A model generated the notes under the pieces. That model was not told where the DNA came from. It did not search any database and saw only the letters and a list, made by a program, of their open reading frames with translations. From positions 390,460 through 454,459 of the forward strand of contig NZ_JAGGPU010000002.1 of the NCBI RefSeq assembly GCF_018613605.1: a stretch of DNA of 64,000 nucleotides. The letters are read 5' to 3'. This stretch comes from Pedobacter sp. ISL-64. Its GTDB lineage: Bacteria > Bacteroidota > Bacteroidia > Sphingobacteriales > Sphingobacteriaceae. The translations under genes and the position numbers were made by a program. Positions within the stretch are counted from its first letter, which is position 1. Each line of letters opens with the position of its first letter. Of the stretch, positions 18,890 through 26,665 are shown piece after piece.

Positions 18890-19261
18890 ATGAAAGTTGT
18901 ACTAGATATTAATGTACTTCTTGTTTCAATTCCTAAAAAATCAAAATATAGGACGATTTTTGATGCTCTAATTAATGGATATTTTCACACGGTAATTAGT
19001 AACGACATTCTTTCAGAATACGTTGAAATTTTAGAACAAAAAACAAATTTTCTTGTAGCAAGTAATATCGCTGAGTTGTTGCTAAATCTTAAAAATGTAG
19101 AAAAAGTTGACATATATTTTGAGTGGAAACTGATTTTATCTGATTTAGATGATAATAAGTATGTAGATGCCTATGTCTGTAGTAATGCTGATTACATTAT
19201 AACAAATGACCATCATTTTAAGATATTAAAACAAATAGAATTTCCTAAAGTTATATTCTAA
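18890..19261 (+). CDS. PIN-domain toxin (putative ribonuclease)
   Basis: This 123-residue PIN-domain protein is a putative metal-dependent RNase toxin. Acidic active-site residues are visible in the expected order: Asp 6 (VVLDINVLL), Glu 43 (SEYVEIL), Asp 88 (DLDDNKYVDAYV) and Asp 107 (YIITNDHHF). It begins five bases after the probable antitoxin and shares its promoter. The pair is AT-richer than the flanking housekeeping genes, consistent with horizontal acquisition. The target RNA is unknown. Confidence 0.88.
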   Translation: MKVVLDINVLLVSIPKKSKYRTIFDALINGYFHTVISNDILSEYVEILEQKTNFLVASNIAELLLNLKNVEKVDIYFEWKLILSDLDDNKYVDAYVCSNADYIITNDHHFKILKQIEFPKVIF

Positions 19262-19371
19262 CAATCGATGAATTTCTATCAACAATCGAAGAATAGCGCT
19301 GCTCAATAATGAAAAACATCCTCATCTTTTTTACGCTTAGGATCATGAGTTATTACTGTTTAACAAAATAG

Positions 19372-19998
19372 ATGAAAAGCTTTAGCTATAAACGTGTGGC
19401 CTGGCTATTGTTTTTTGCCTATTTCTTCATGTTAATGGCACAGATTACCTTACGGTATATCCCACTGAATAGTGAAGTGTCTTTTCTGCAGATTAAACAG
19501 ACTGAAGTTTCAGGGATCAAAGTGTATCTTCCCATATTTTACATCCACGTCTATAGTGCCATATTTGTACTACTGGCTGGTTTTACACAGTTTAATCCTA
19601 AAATTTTAGCTAAATATCCTAAAATACATAAATGGTTGGGCTACTTGTATGCAGGCTTCGTATTGTTACTCGCGGCGCCGTCTGGTATTTTTATTGGTTG
19701 GTTTGCAAATGGGGGATTAACGGCTAAAACCTCATTTATTATTTTAGGCGTTTTGTGGTTTTGGTTTACCCTAAAGGCGATTCTGCTTATTTTAAAAAGA
19801 GAAATAATAGCCCATAAAAAGTTTATGTACCGTAGTTTTGCTTTGGCAACCTCTGCGATAACTTTAAGACTATGGAAAGTTATTTTGGTATATTTATTTC
19901 ACCCGGCACCAATGGATGTTTATCAGATTATCGCCTGGTTAGGCTGGATACCCAATTTATTAATCGCTGAATGGCTGATCAAAAAGAAATTTATTTGA
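19372..19998 (+). CDS. DUF2306 membrane protein
   Basis: This 208-residue integral membrane protein has about six hydrophobic segments. The pattern HVYSAIFVLLAGFTQFNPKI, then KIHKWLGYLYAG and later HKKFMYRSFALA matches DUF2306, a family of unknown function with conserved histidines that might bind heme or metal (inference). It is followed by a lipoprotein gene 17 bp downstream and may share its transcript. Confidence 0.85.
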   Translation: MKSFSYKRVAWLLFFAYFFMLMAQITLRYIPLNSEVSFLQIKQTEVSGIKVYLPIFYIHVYSAIFVLLAGFTQFNPKILAKYPKIHKWLGYLYAGFVLLLAAPSGIFIGWFANGGLTAKTSFIILGVLWFWFTLKAILLILKREIIAHKKFMYRSFALATSAITLRLWKVILVYLFHPAPMDVYQIIAWLGWIPNLLIAEWLIKKKFI

Positions 19999-20015
19999 CC
20001 TTAACATATATACCG

Positions 20016-20900
20016 ATGAAAAAAATCTTATTATTCGCTCTGATTCCCTTTTTGATGCTATCATGCAGAAATACCAAAAAAATACCAAAGGAAAAAGCAA
20101 CAGGCATTGCGCAGCAAGAAATTCATAAGGAACTTTATGGTTTTTGGGTTGGCGATTTTTATACAACAGATGAGTTGGAATATGAAGGAGATATGTCTGA
20201 TGCTGTCAAAAAACTGAATATCAACATAAAAAAAATAACTAAAGATACGGTGATTGCACAAAGCGTGGTTTCTGGCAACAGCCGCCCACTATTGGGTAAA
20301 ATATCAGAAGATGGTGGTACAATTACCTTCGTTCTGGATGAACCTGGTACTGATAAATACGATGGGAAATTCGAAATTACCCTTGTTGGCGACACCTTAA
20401 TTGGTAAATGGAACGCTTATAAAAAGGACCTGAAATGGCCAGGAAAAGAATTTAAGTTGTTAAAAAAAGCATTTGAATACAATGCCAGCCGTATGTTGCC
20501 AACCGAAATGGAATATGTAGATTGGAGCGATCACAAAATGGTAGAGAGGTTAGATACCCTTGAAGATGGAAGTATAGATTCGTTAGGAGCCAATACTTTT
20601 TACAGAAGCGCATCCGAACAGATTTTTAAATTAAATGCTTCAACTACTACGCTTAAAGAAGAAGATGTAAAGAATTTAAGGAAGCTTGATCTGCAGATTA
20701 TCAAAAACACGATTTTCGCCAGACATGGTTATGCGTTTAAAAAACAAACTTTCAGAAACTTTTTCGATCCTGTAGAATGGTATGTGCCTGTTAAAAACAA
20801 TGTTGATAACGATTTAACGGCTATCGAGAACAAAAACATTAAACTATTAGATCGCTTTACCAAATATGCCGAAGACAATTATGATGCTTTTGGCCGTTAA
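20016..20900 (+). CDS. YARHG-domain lipoprotein
   Basis: This 294-residue lipoprotein has a signal peptide MKKILLFALIPFLMLSC with the lipobox Cys at residue 17. The middle is beta-rich, like lipocalin-type extracellular domains (GKISEDGGTITFVLDEPG...). The C-terminus carries the YARHG domain, here NTIFARHGYAFKKQTFRNFF, a motif found in bacterial extracellular proteins. The open frame begins at 19971, inside the preceding gene, but the signal peptide fixes the start at ATG 20016. It is a possible operon with the DUF2306 gene upstream and the YkvA-like gene 18 bp downstream. Confidence 0.88.
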   Translation: MKKILLFALIPFLMLSCRNTKKIPKEKATGIAQQEIHKELYGFWVGDFYTTDELEYEGDMSDAVKKLNINIKKITKDTVIAQSVVSGNSRPLLGKISEDGGTITFVLDEPGTDKYDGKFEITLVGDTLIGKWNAYKKDLKWPGKEFKLLKKAFEYNASRMLPTEMEYVDWSDHKMVERLDTLEDGSIDSLGANTFYRSASEQIFKLNASTTTLKEEDVKNLRKLDLQIIKNTIFARHGYAFKKQTFRNFFDPVEWYVPVKNNVDNDLTAIENKNIKLLDRFTKYAEDNYDAFGR

Positions 20901-20918
20901 TTTGTAATATCGTTAACT

Positions 20919-21353
20919 ATGAAATTGAACAGGGAAAAAATTCTGGGTTTCTTTAAAAAATCGCAAAGTAAAGCTTCGGTGATCTTAAGTGATAAGGCCA
21001 AAGCCAGCAATACGATTAAAGATGCATTGGGAAAGGCAGTAAGCAATAAAGGTGATCTGGAAGGTGTTTGGTCGAAACTTGTGTTGTTGTTTGCCGTATC
21101 TAAAGATTATGTGAACGGCGATTATACCGAAATTCCGAAAAGGTCGATTATTGCTATTTTGGGAGGCTTGGTTTACTTTTTGTCTCCTGTAGATGTGATC
21201 CCTGATTTTGTGCCGGTTTTAGGTTTTGTTGATGATATCTATATCTTAAATCTGGTGTATAGGCAAGTGCTTAAAGATCTGGAGAAGTACAAAATATGGA
21301 AAGATGCACAGATCAAATTCATTGACGATATAAATGGCTCAACCGCAACATAG
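20919..21353 (+). CDS. YkvA/DUF1232 family protein
   Basis: This 144-residue protein has the DUF1232 signature YFLSPVDVIPDFVPVLGFVDD near residues 86-107 in a hydrophobic hairpin that probably touches the membrane. The N-terminus is basic and soluble. The function of the family is unknown. The last 20 bp overlap the start of the next gene, which indicates translational coupling. Confidence 0.88.
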   Translation: MKLNREKILGFFKKSQSKASVILSDKAKASNTIKDALGKAVSNKGDLEGVWSKLVLLFAVSKDYVNGDYTEIPKRSIIAILGGLVYFLSPVDVIPDFVPVLGFVDDIYILNLVYRQVLKDLEKYKIWKDAQIKFIDDINGSTAT

Positions 21354-21654
21354 TTTTCTTGATTGGATAGGCAAGCATCTTTTTACTTGTCCGTTTAGAG
21401 CCCATTTTGGATTCGATTGCCCAGGCTGTGGCTTTCAGCGTTCGGTTTTGGCTTTATTTAGGGGCGATTTAATCGCATCATTTAAGTTTTATCCCGCAAC
21501 AATTCCACTCATTTTTGTCGTAGTATTTACCATTGTTCACCTTAAGGTCGATTTTAAGTTTGGGGCACAGCTGATCAAAATCGTTTTTGCAAGTGTTGCA
21601 GTAATTATTTTAATCAATTACATTTACAAAATATACACTCACCAATTGATCTAA
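21334..21654 (+). CDS. DUF2752 membrane protein
   Basis: This 106-residue membrane protein has the DUF2752 hallmark CPFRAHFGFDCPGCGFQRS, with Cys-Pro-Gly-Cys-Gly, followed by two hydrophobic helices. The function is unknown; the cysteine cluster suggests metal or redox chemistry. It overlaps the DUF1232 gene by 20 bp and is 8 bp from the next gene, so 19372-22151 may form one five-gene unit. Confidence 0.88.
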   Translation: MAQPQHSFLDWIGKHLFTCPFRAHFGFDCPGCGFQRSVLALFRGDLIASFKFYPATIPLIFVVVFTIVHLKVDFKFGAQLIKIVFASVAVIILINYIYKIYTHQLI

Positions 21655-21662
21655 ATATAGCT

Positions 21663-22151
21663 ATGTCAGAAGAACAGGAAACCCCTCAAGAAAATAAACC
21701 GATTGATCTTTCAAAAGATAAAAACCCAGAACCTGCACCATTTGAACCGTTAGGTAATGGTCCGGTAACCCCACCTCCATTTCAGCAACCGCCGCCATTT
21801 GGACAGTTTGGAGGAGGTTTTGGTCAACAAAGTTTACCAAACTCAACAATTGTACTTGTATTAGGAATTCTTTCCATTGCATTTTGCTGTTGTTATGGTA
21901 TTTTGGGACTGATTCCGGCAATCATTGCATTGGTTTTAAGTAAAAAAGACAAGGCTTTGTACACAGTTAACCCAGCTATTTATAGCTTAAGTTCTTTTAA
22001 AAATTTAAATGCGGGAAGAATTTGCGCAATTATAGGTTTGGTTCTTAATATTTTATCATTGCTTTATTATGTTGCCATTATTGTAATATTTGGCATGGGG
22101 ATGTTAAGTGATCCACATAAAATGCAAGAAATCTTAAAAGGTTTAGAATAA
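21663..22151 (+). CDS. CCC-motif membrane protein (DUF4190-like)
   Basis: This 162-residue protein has an acidic, proline-rich disordered N-terminus (residues 1-58, with PPPF repeats). Two membrane regions follow, the first containing LGILSIAFCCCYGILGLIPA with the triple-cysteine motif seen in Bacteroidota CCC-motif proteins. LNAGRICAIIGLVLNILSLL forms the second. The function is unknown. A perfect 12-bp hairpin follows about 29 bp after the stop. Confidence 0.85.
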   Translation: MSEEQETPQENKPIDLSKDKNPEPAPFEPLGNGPVTPPPFQQPPPFGQFGGGFGQQSLPNSTIVLVLGILSIAFCCCYGILGLIPAIIALVLSKKDKALYTVNPAIYSLSSFKNLNAGRICAIIGLVLNILSLLYYVAIIVIFGMGMLSDPHKMQEILKGLE

Positions 22152-22180
22152 GGGCCATTTTAATTTTACCTTAAAAATAT

Positions 22181-22208
22181 AAATCGAATGGTGCATACCA
22201 TTCGATTT
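22181..22208 (+). terminator. terminator hairpin after the CCC-motif gene
   Basis: AAATCGAATGGT (22181-22192) pairs perfectly with ACCATTCGATTT (22197-22208) around GCAT. It runs straight into the promoter element of the next gene, so one short spacer both ends and starts transcription. Confidence 0.7.
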
Positions 22209-22211
22209 TCT

Positions 22212-22219
22212 TATTTTTG
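22212..22219 (+). promoter_or_regulatory. -7 promoter element TATTTTTG of the bacilliredoxin gene
   Basis: This exact TAnnTTTG match lies 33 bp before ATG 22253, immediately after the hairpin. Confidence 0.5.
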
Positions 22220-22252
22220 TAGCATTGAAATTGTAAATAAAAAACTAAGATA

Positions 22253-22663
22253 ATGTATCCAGAATATTTAGTAGAGCCAATGCGTAAGGAATTAACTAAC
22301 GTAGGTTTTCAAGAATTAAAAAACGCAGAAGACGTAGATCAAGCGATTAAAGGCGAAGGAACTGTGTTGGTAGTTGTAAATTCGGTTTGCGGTTGCGCAG
22401 CAGCAAATGCACGTCCGGCCGCCAGAGCAGCAGCAGCACACGAAAAACACCCTGATAAATTGGTTACTGTTTTTGCAGGAATGGAAAAAGAAGCGGTAGA
22501 TCAGGCTAGAAATTACATGATGCCCTTCCCTCCATCTTCTCCGGCAATGGCGTTATTTAAAGATGGTAAATTGGTTCACATGATCGAACGTCACCAGATT
22601 GAAGGCCGTCCGGCACAAATGATCGCTGATAACCTGATCGGTGCTTTTGAACAATACTGTTAA
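22253..22663 (+). CDS. BrxA/BrxB-type bacilliredoxin
   Basis: This 136-residue cytoplasmic thiol protein of the YphP/YqiW family has the CGC active site at residues 46-48 (VNSVCGCAAANARPAARAA). In Firmicutes, bacilliredoxins remove bacillithiol from oxidised proteins; several Bacteroidota also make bacillithiol, but the biosynthesis genes are not visible here. MMPFPPSSPAMALFKDGKLV is typical. It is monocistronic with its own promoter. Confidence 0.93.
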   Translation: MYPEYLVEPMRKELTNVGFQELKNAEDVDQAIKGEGTVLVVVNSVCGCAAANARPAARAAAAHEKHPDKLVTVFAGMEKEAVDQARNYMMPFPPSSPAMALFKDGKLVHMIERHQIEGRPAQMIADNLIGAFEQYC

Positions 22664-22810
22664 AAATTGATTACACAGATTGAGAGATTACACCGATAAG
22701 AAGGTGATTTAAATGATAACGAGATGGTGAATGGGAACATTCACCATTTTGCGTTTATTGTAATTTTTTGCCACGGAAACACAGAAAGCACAGAATATTC
22801 CCCTTCGGTT

Positions 22811-22932
22811 CGTCATCCTGAGCGTAGTCGAAGGATCGTTTTCATAGGTGAGGGATTATTCATGATGTGTTTAAGATTTAAAAGGCATTCATGCTTGCTA
22901 CGCAGGTCTTTACTGCGTTCAGAATGACAGAG
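22811..22932. repeat. CGTCATCCTGAGCGTAGTCG repeat element
   Basis: The element begins CGTCATCCTGAGCGTAGTCG (22811) and ends TTCAGAATGACAG (to about 22932), so its ends are roughly inverted (GTCATCCTGA / TCAGAATGAC). The whole 298-bp gap between the convergent bacilliredoxin and cdaA genes consists of this and unremarkable sequence. The ORF running over it (22724-22927) is repeat-derived. Confidence 0.6.
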
Positions 22933-22961
22933 AAGTCCGAATCTGTGTAATCACCTAAAAT

Positions 22962-23762
22962 CTAAAAATCCTTATTCAGCAATTTCTCCAGCTCCCCAAA
23001 CGAAACATTCATCCTTACCCTGCCTTGTTTGGCATATGATATTTCTCCGGTTTCTTCTGATATAATTACTGCAACGGCATCGGTCGTTTCAGAAACGCCA
23101 ATACCCGCACGGTGCCTTAACCCAAACTGTGAAGGTAACTGGTCGTTATCCGTTAAAGGCAAAATACAGCTCGCACTTTTAATTTTGTTTTCAGAGATAA
23201 CCACGGCCCCATCATGCAGCGGACTGTTTTTCTGAAAGATACTTTCCAGCAAACGTTTCGATATTTTGGCGTCAACAAGTTCACAGCTATTGGCAAAAAA
23301 CTGCTCATCGTAAAATTTAACAAATACCATTAATGCACCTGTACGCGTTTTTTTCATGCTTTTACAGGCGTCGATAATTGGTTTTATACGGGTTAAATTA
23401 TTTCTTTCAATTTCTTTTCGGCCAAATAAATAACCCCACCAGGCCTTATTTTTCTGTAAAAAGGCATTTTTTCCGATCAATAAGAGAAAACGCCTAATCT
23501 CCGGGTGGAAAATTACAATCAATGCAATAATCCCCACACTCATAAATTTCTCTATGATGGCTGTGAGTAATTTCATATGCAAAGCATCAACAATATGATA
23601 GAATATTGCGATGATGAGCATCCCAACCAGTAGATTAACAGCTAAGGTATTGCGGATTAGCGTATATACGTAATAGATTAAAAGTGCTACGAGCACGATG
23701 TCTACCACGTCGGTAATGGTGAATTTTACGAAATCAAAATCTAATCCTTTCATTAGTGGCAA
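22962..23762 (-). CDS. cdaA: diadenylate cyclase CdaA
   Basis: CdaA is a membrane-bound enzyme that makes the second messenger c-di-AMP from two ATP. The 266-residue protein has three N-terminal membrane helices (about 18-40, 42-58 and 75-86). The DAC domain carries DGA at residues 184-186 (LHDGAVVI) and RHR at 216-218 (FGLRHRAGIGVSE), both required for catalysis. It lies downstream of folP on the same strand, across 216 bp of repeats. The start may be M1 or M4 (ATG 23753). c-di-AMP usually controls osmolyte and potassium balance. Confidence 0.94.
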   Translation of the reverse strand: MPLMKGLDFDFVKFTITDVVDIVLVALLIYYVYTLIRNTLAVNLLVGMLIIAIFYHIVDALHMKLLTAIIEKFMSVGIIALIVIFHPEIRRFLLLIGKNAFLQKNKAWWGYLFGRKEIERNNLTRIKPIIDACKSMKKTRTGALMVFVKFYDEQFFANSCELVDAKISKRLLESIFQKNSPLHDGAVVISENKIKSASCILPLTDNDQLPSQFGLRHRAGIGVSETTDAVAVIISEETGEISYAKQGRVRMNVSFGELEKLLNKDF

Positions 23763-23834
23763 GATAGCAAAACGGTTTTCAGTTTACAAGCAAGATAGGT
23801 TAACTGTTTAAATTGGTTATTAATGATCGTCACC

Positions 23835-23935
23835 CTGAACTTGTTTCAGGGTCTTTACCCAAAAATAGATGCTGAAACAAGTTCAGCAGGACGAATCTAA
23901 GTGGAGGCGTCATCCTGAATTCATTTCAGGATCTA
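23835..23935. repeat. CTGAACTTGTTTCAG inverted repeat and related word
   Basis: CTGAACTTGTTTCAG (23835-23849) and CTGAAACAAGTTCAG (23872-23886) are perfect inverted repeats with a 22-nt spacer. GTCATCCTGAATTCATTTCAG follows from about 23911, in two parts. This fills the spacer between folP and cdaA; related text occurs at 49353-49378. Confidence 0.65.
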
Positions 23936-23978
23936 ATAACAAATAATTATCCAATGGTGATTTTCTTATAGCAGCAGC

Positions 23979-24830
23979 TTAACTCAGCATCCCAACTAAC
24001 TTCACGCATTCTACTGCTTCCCTAACATCATGTACCCTTAAAATGCCCGCTCCTTTTTGTAGCGCAATGGTATTGAGTACCGAAGTTCCGTTCAGGGCCT
24101 CTGCTGCCGAAGTGCCAAGGGTTTTATAGATCATTCCTTTACGCGAGAAACCCACTAAAATGGGGAGTTTGAAAATTTTAAAAGCTTCCATTTGGTTAAG
24201 CAGCTCATAATTATGTTCGATTGTTTTTCCAAAGCCAAAACCAGGATCAATAATTACGTCGTGAACATGAAGTGCCTTAAGCGCCGCAACTTTTTTCGCC
24301 AGGTAATCAATTACTTCCAATAACACATTGCCGTAAACAGGGTTTTGCTGCATATTTTGAGGAGTACCCTTCATGTGCATCATCATATAAGGTACCTGTA
24401 GTTTAGCAACTGTTTCGAACATCTGTTCGTCCATATCTCCAGCGGCAATATCATTAATGATATGCGCACCGGCAGAAATTGTTTCCGCTGCTACTTTCGC
24501 CCTGAAAGTATCAATAGAAATAACCGCTTCGGGAAAGGCTTTTACTAAACTTTCTACCACGGGCACCAAACGGTCAACCTCTTCACTGGTAGAAATATCT
24601 TTAGCACCTGGTCTTGATGAGTATCCGCCGATATCGATAAATGTAGCACCTTCATTAAGAAACTGGGCTGCTTTTGTTAAAGCTTCATCTATTGATTTTG
24701 TGCGGCTATTGCTGTAAAAAGAATCGGGGGTTATATTTAAAATACCCATTACTTTCGGGCGGCTTAAATCGATCAGCTTACCTTTAATGTTTAAGCTTTG
24801 TTTGGGCTCAAAAAAGTTTTTTTCTGCCAT
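23979..24830 (-). CDS. folP: dihydropteroate synthase
   Basis: FolP condenses dihydropterin pyrophosphate with p-aminobenzoate in folate synthesis; it is the sulfonamide target. The protein has 283 residues. The family signatures are VMGILNITPDSFYSNSR (residues 27-43), FIDIGGYSSRPGA, IDPGFGFGKTIEHNYELL and VGFSRKGMI near the C-terminus, followed by RVHDVREAVE. It stands upstream of cdaA. Divergent from the DUF1599 gene with a 93-bp shared promoter region. Confidence 0.96.
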   Translation of the reverse strand: MAEKNFFEPKQSLNIKGKLIDLSRPKVMGILNITPDSFYSNSRTKSIDEALTKAAQFLNEGATFIDIGGYSSRPGAKDISTSEEVDRLVPVVESLVKAFPEAVISIDTFRAKVAAETISAGAHIINDIAAGDMDEQMFETVAKLQVPYMMMHMKGTPQNMQQNPVYGNVLLEVIDYLAKKVAALKALHVHDVIIDPGFGFGKTIEHNYELLNQMEAFKIFKLPILVGFSRKGMIYKTLGTSAAEALNGTSVLNTIALQKGAGILRVHDVREAVECVKLVGMLS

Positions 24831-24923
24831 AATAAACCCTTTCGGGATTTGGGTTTCGCTTTAAAAATGTATCTTTAGCTTTTGTTTTTTCAGGACAAAA
24901 ATACACTAAAAACTAAATAATTA

Positions 24924-25475
24924 TTGGCTTTGGCACAAACAAATACCTCCACCGAATTTGATGAAGTGATTGCAGTTTGCAGATCATTATTTTTAAAAAA
25001 GACTAAAGATTATGGCACTGCATGGCGGATTTTAAGGCCAAGTTCGATAACCGATCAGATTTTTATCAAAGCACAACGCATCCGGACCCTCGAAGAAAAA
25101 AAAGTAAACAAAGTGGGAGAGGGTGTGATATCTGAATACATTGGTATTATCAACTATTGTGTAATTGCCATGATGCAGCTCGAATTGACGGAGAGCGATC
25201 CTAATGAACTGCCTTATGCCGAAGTTGAAAAACAATTTGAGGAAAAAGTAACGGAAACCAAAGATTTAATGTTTGCCAAAAACCACGATTATGGTGAGGC
25301 TTGGCGCGATATGCGCATTAGCTCGTTAACCGATCTGATTTTGATGAAAATTTTTAGGGTAAAACAGATAGAAGACAACGAAGGGCAAACCCTGGCTTCG
25401 GAGGGTGTTAATGCAAATTATCAGGATATGTTAAACTATTCGGTTTTTGCACTGATCAAACTCGGCGTTAAATAA
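24924..25475 (+). CDS. DUF1599 protein, two copies of the domain
   Basis: This 183-residue cytoplasmic protein is built from two similar halves: KDYGTAWRILRPSSITDQIF with IKAQRIRTLEE, and HDYGEAWRDMRISSLTDLIL with MKIFRVKQIED. DUF1599 has been grouped with nucleotide-modification-associated domains, but no modification genes are nearby, so a housekeeping role is equally likely. No in-frame ATG precedes the conserved part, and a stop lies 6 bases upstream, so translation must begin at TTG 24924 or TTG 24930. It is probably the first gene of a unit with the next protein. Confidence 0.87.
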   Translation: MALAQTNTSTEFDEVIAVCRSLFLKKTKDYGTAWRILRPSSITDQIFIKAQRIRTLEEKKVNKVGEGVISEYIGIINYCVIAMMQLELTESDPNELPYAEVEKQFEEKVTETKDLMFAKNHDYGEAWRDMRISSLTDLILMKIFRVKQIEDNEGQTLASEGVNANYQDMLNYSVFALIKLGVK

Positions 25476-25511
25476 TAGCGTAATAGCCTTTAAAAAAATA
25501 GATACATACAG

Positions 25512-26663
25512 ATGCGAAACATACTTTTAAGATTTTCCAGGATTTTTGTCGGTGCTTTATTCATATTTTCAGGATTGATCAAAGCAAACGATCCACTTGG
25601 CTTTGGCTATAAACTACAGGAATATTTTGAAGTTTTTCACATGAATTTCCTGAGTGGAATGGCCACTGGTATTGCTATTTTACTTTGTACTTTAGAAATT
25701 GTTCTCGGTGCCTTATTGCTATTGGGCTTCTGGAGTAAAAAGGTAGCCTGGGGTTTATTGCTTCTCATCATCTTTTTTACCCTGCTCACATTTATATCTG
25801 CAGCGTTCAAAGTAGTCACCAGTTGTGGCTGTTTTGGCGATGCCATTCCGCTTACCCCATGGCAGTCGTTCAGTAAAGATCTGATCCTTTTAGCGCTGAT
25901 CATTGTTATTTTCTTAAACAAGAACCTGATCCAGCCTTTATTTAAAAAAGAAACCACTCAAAGAAATATTGCTATTGCAGTAACGATTATATCTTTAGGT
26001 TTTGGCTTGTACACTTACAATGTTTTGCCGATTATCGATTTCCTGCCTTATAAAGTTGGTGCGCATCTTCCATCATTAATGGTGATTCCTCCGGGAGAAA
26101 AACCAGATGAATTTGAGATCATGTATCACTTAAAAAACAAGAAAACCAATGAAGAGAAAGATATGAGCGATAAAGCCTATCTTAAAACTGAGATCTGGAA
26201 GGACAATAACTGGGAAATTATCGGAGAACCCACAAAAAGACTGGTTAAAAAAGGTTTTGAACCCAAAATTAAGGACCTGAACATTACTGATGCTTCGGGT
26301 ACCGATTATACCAAGGAACTGATCGAAAACCCTTATTATAATTTGATCTTCGTAGCTTACGATCTTCATGCTACAAACGAGGCGGCTATTGGTAAACTAA
26401 ATGCCCTGGCTTTAAACGCTACACAGCAGTTTAATATCCGCACAGTATTGCTTACTTCCAATTCAGCTCAGGATGCGCAGGCCTTTATCAAAAAGAACAA
26501 CTTATTTTCAGAGGTTTTTTATGCCGATGCCGTACCTTTAAAAAGTATGATTAGGGCAAATCCTGGCGTTTTATTGATGAAGAACGGAGTGGTAATCAAT
26601 AAATGGCATTTTCACAACGTACCCACTTTCGACCAACTCAGTCGAAAATATTTCGATAAATAG
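25512..26663 (+). CDS. DoxX/MauE-like membrane protein with C-terminal thioredoxin-like domain
   Basis: This 383-residue protein has four or more N-terminal membrane helices. LRFSRIFVGALFIFSGLIKA, then DPLGFGYKLQEYFEVF, and VTSCGCFGDAIPLTPWQSF with a Cys-Gly-Cys match the DoxX/MauE-like group. Residues from about 180 form a soluble domain, ending in a thioredoxin-like region (NLIFVAYDLHATNEAAIGKL... NPGVLLMKNGVVINKWH) that lacks a CxxC. The family helps cofactor or disulfide handling in other bacteria; the role here is unknown. It is followed by the permease gene after 2 bp. Confidence 0.85.
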   Translation: MRNILLRFSRIFVGALFIFSGLIKANDPLGFGYKLQEYFEVFHMNFLSGMATGIAILLCTLEIVLGALLLLGFWSKKVAWGLLLLIIFFTLLTFISAAFKVVTSCGCFGDAIPLTPWQSFSKDLILLALIIVIFLNKNLIQPLFKKETTQRNIAIAVTIISLGFGLYTYNVLPIIDFLPYKVGAHLPSLMVIPPGEKPDEFEIMYHLKNKKTNEEKDMSDKAYLKTEIWKDNNWEIIGEPTKRLVKKGFEPKIKDLNITDASGTDYTKELIENPYYNLIFVAYDLHATNEAAIGKLNALALNATQQFNIRTVLLTSNSAQDAQAFIKKNNLFSEVFYADAVPLKSMIRANPGVLLMKNGVVINKWHFHNVPTFDQLSRKYFDK

Positions 26664-26665
26664 AC

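Noticed and set aside
22724..22927. Plus-strand ORF of 67 residues after the bacilliredoxin gene.
   Set aside because: It is a translation of the GTCATCCTGAGC repeat.
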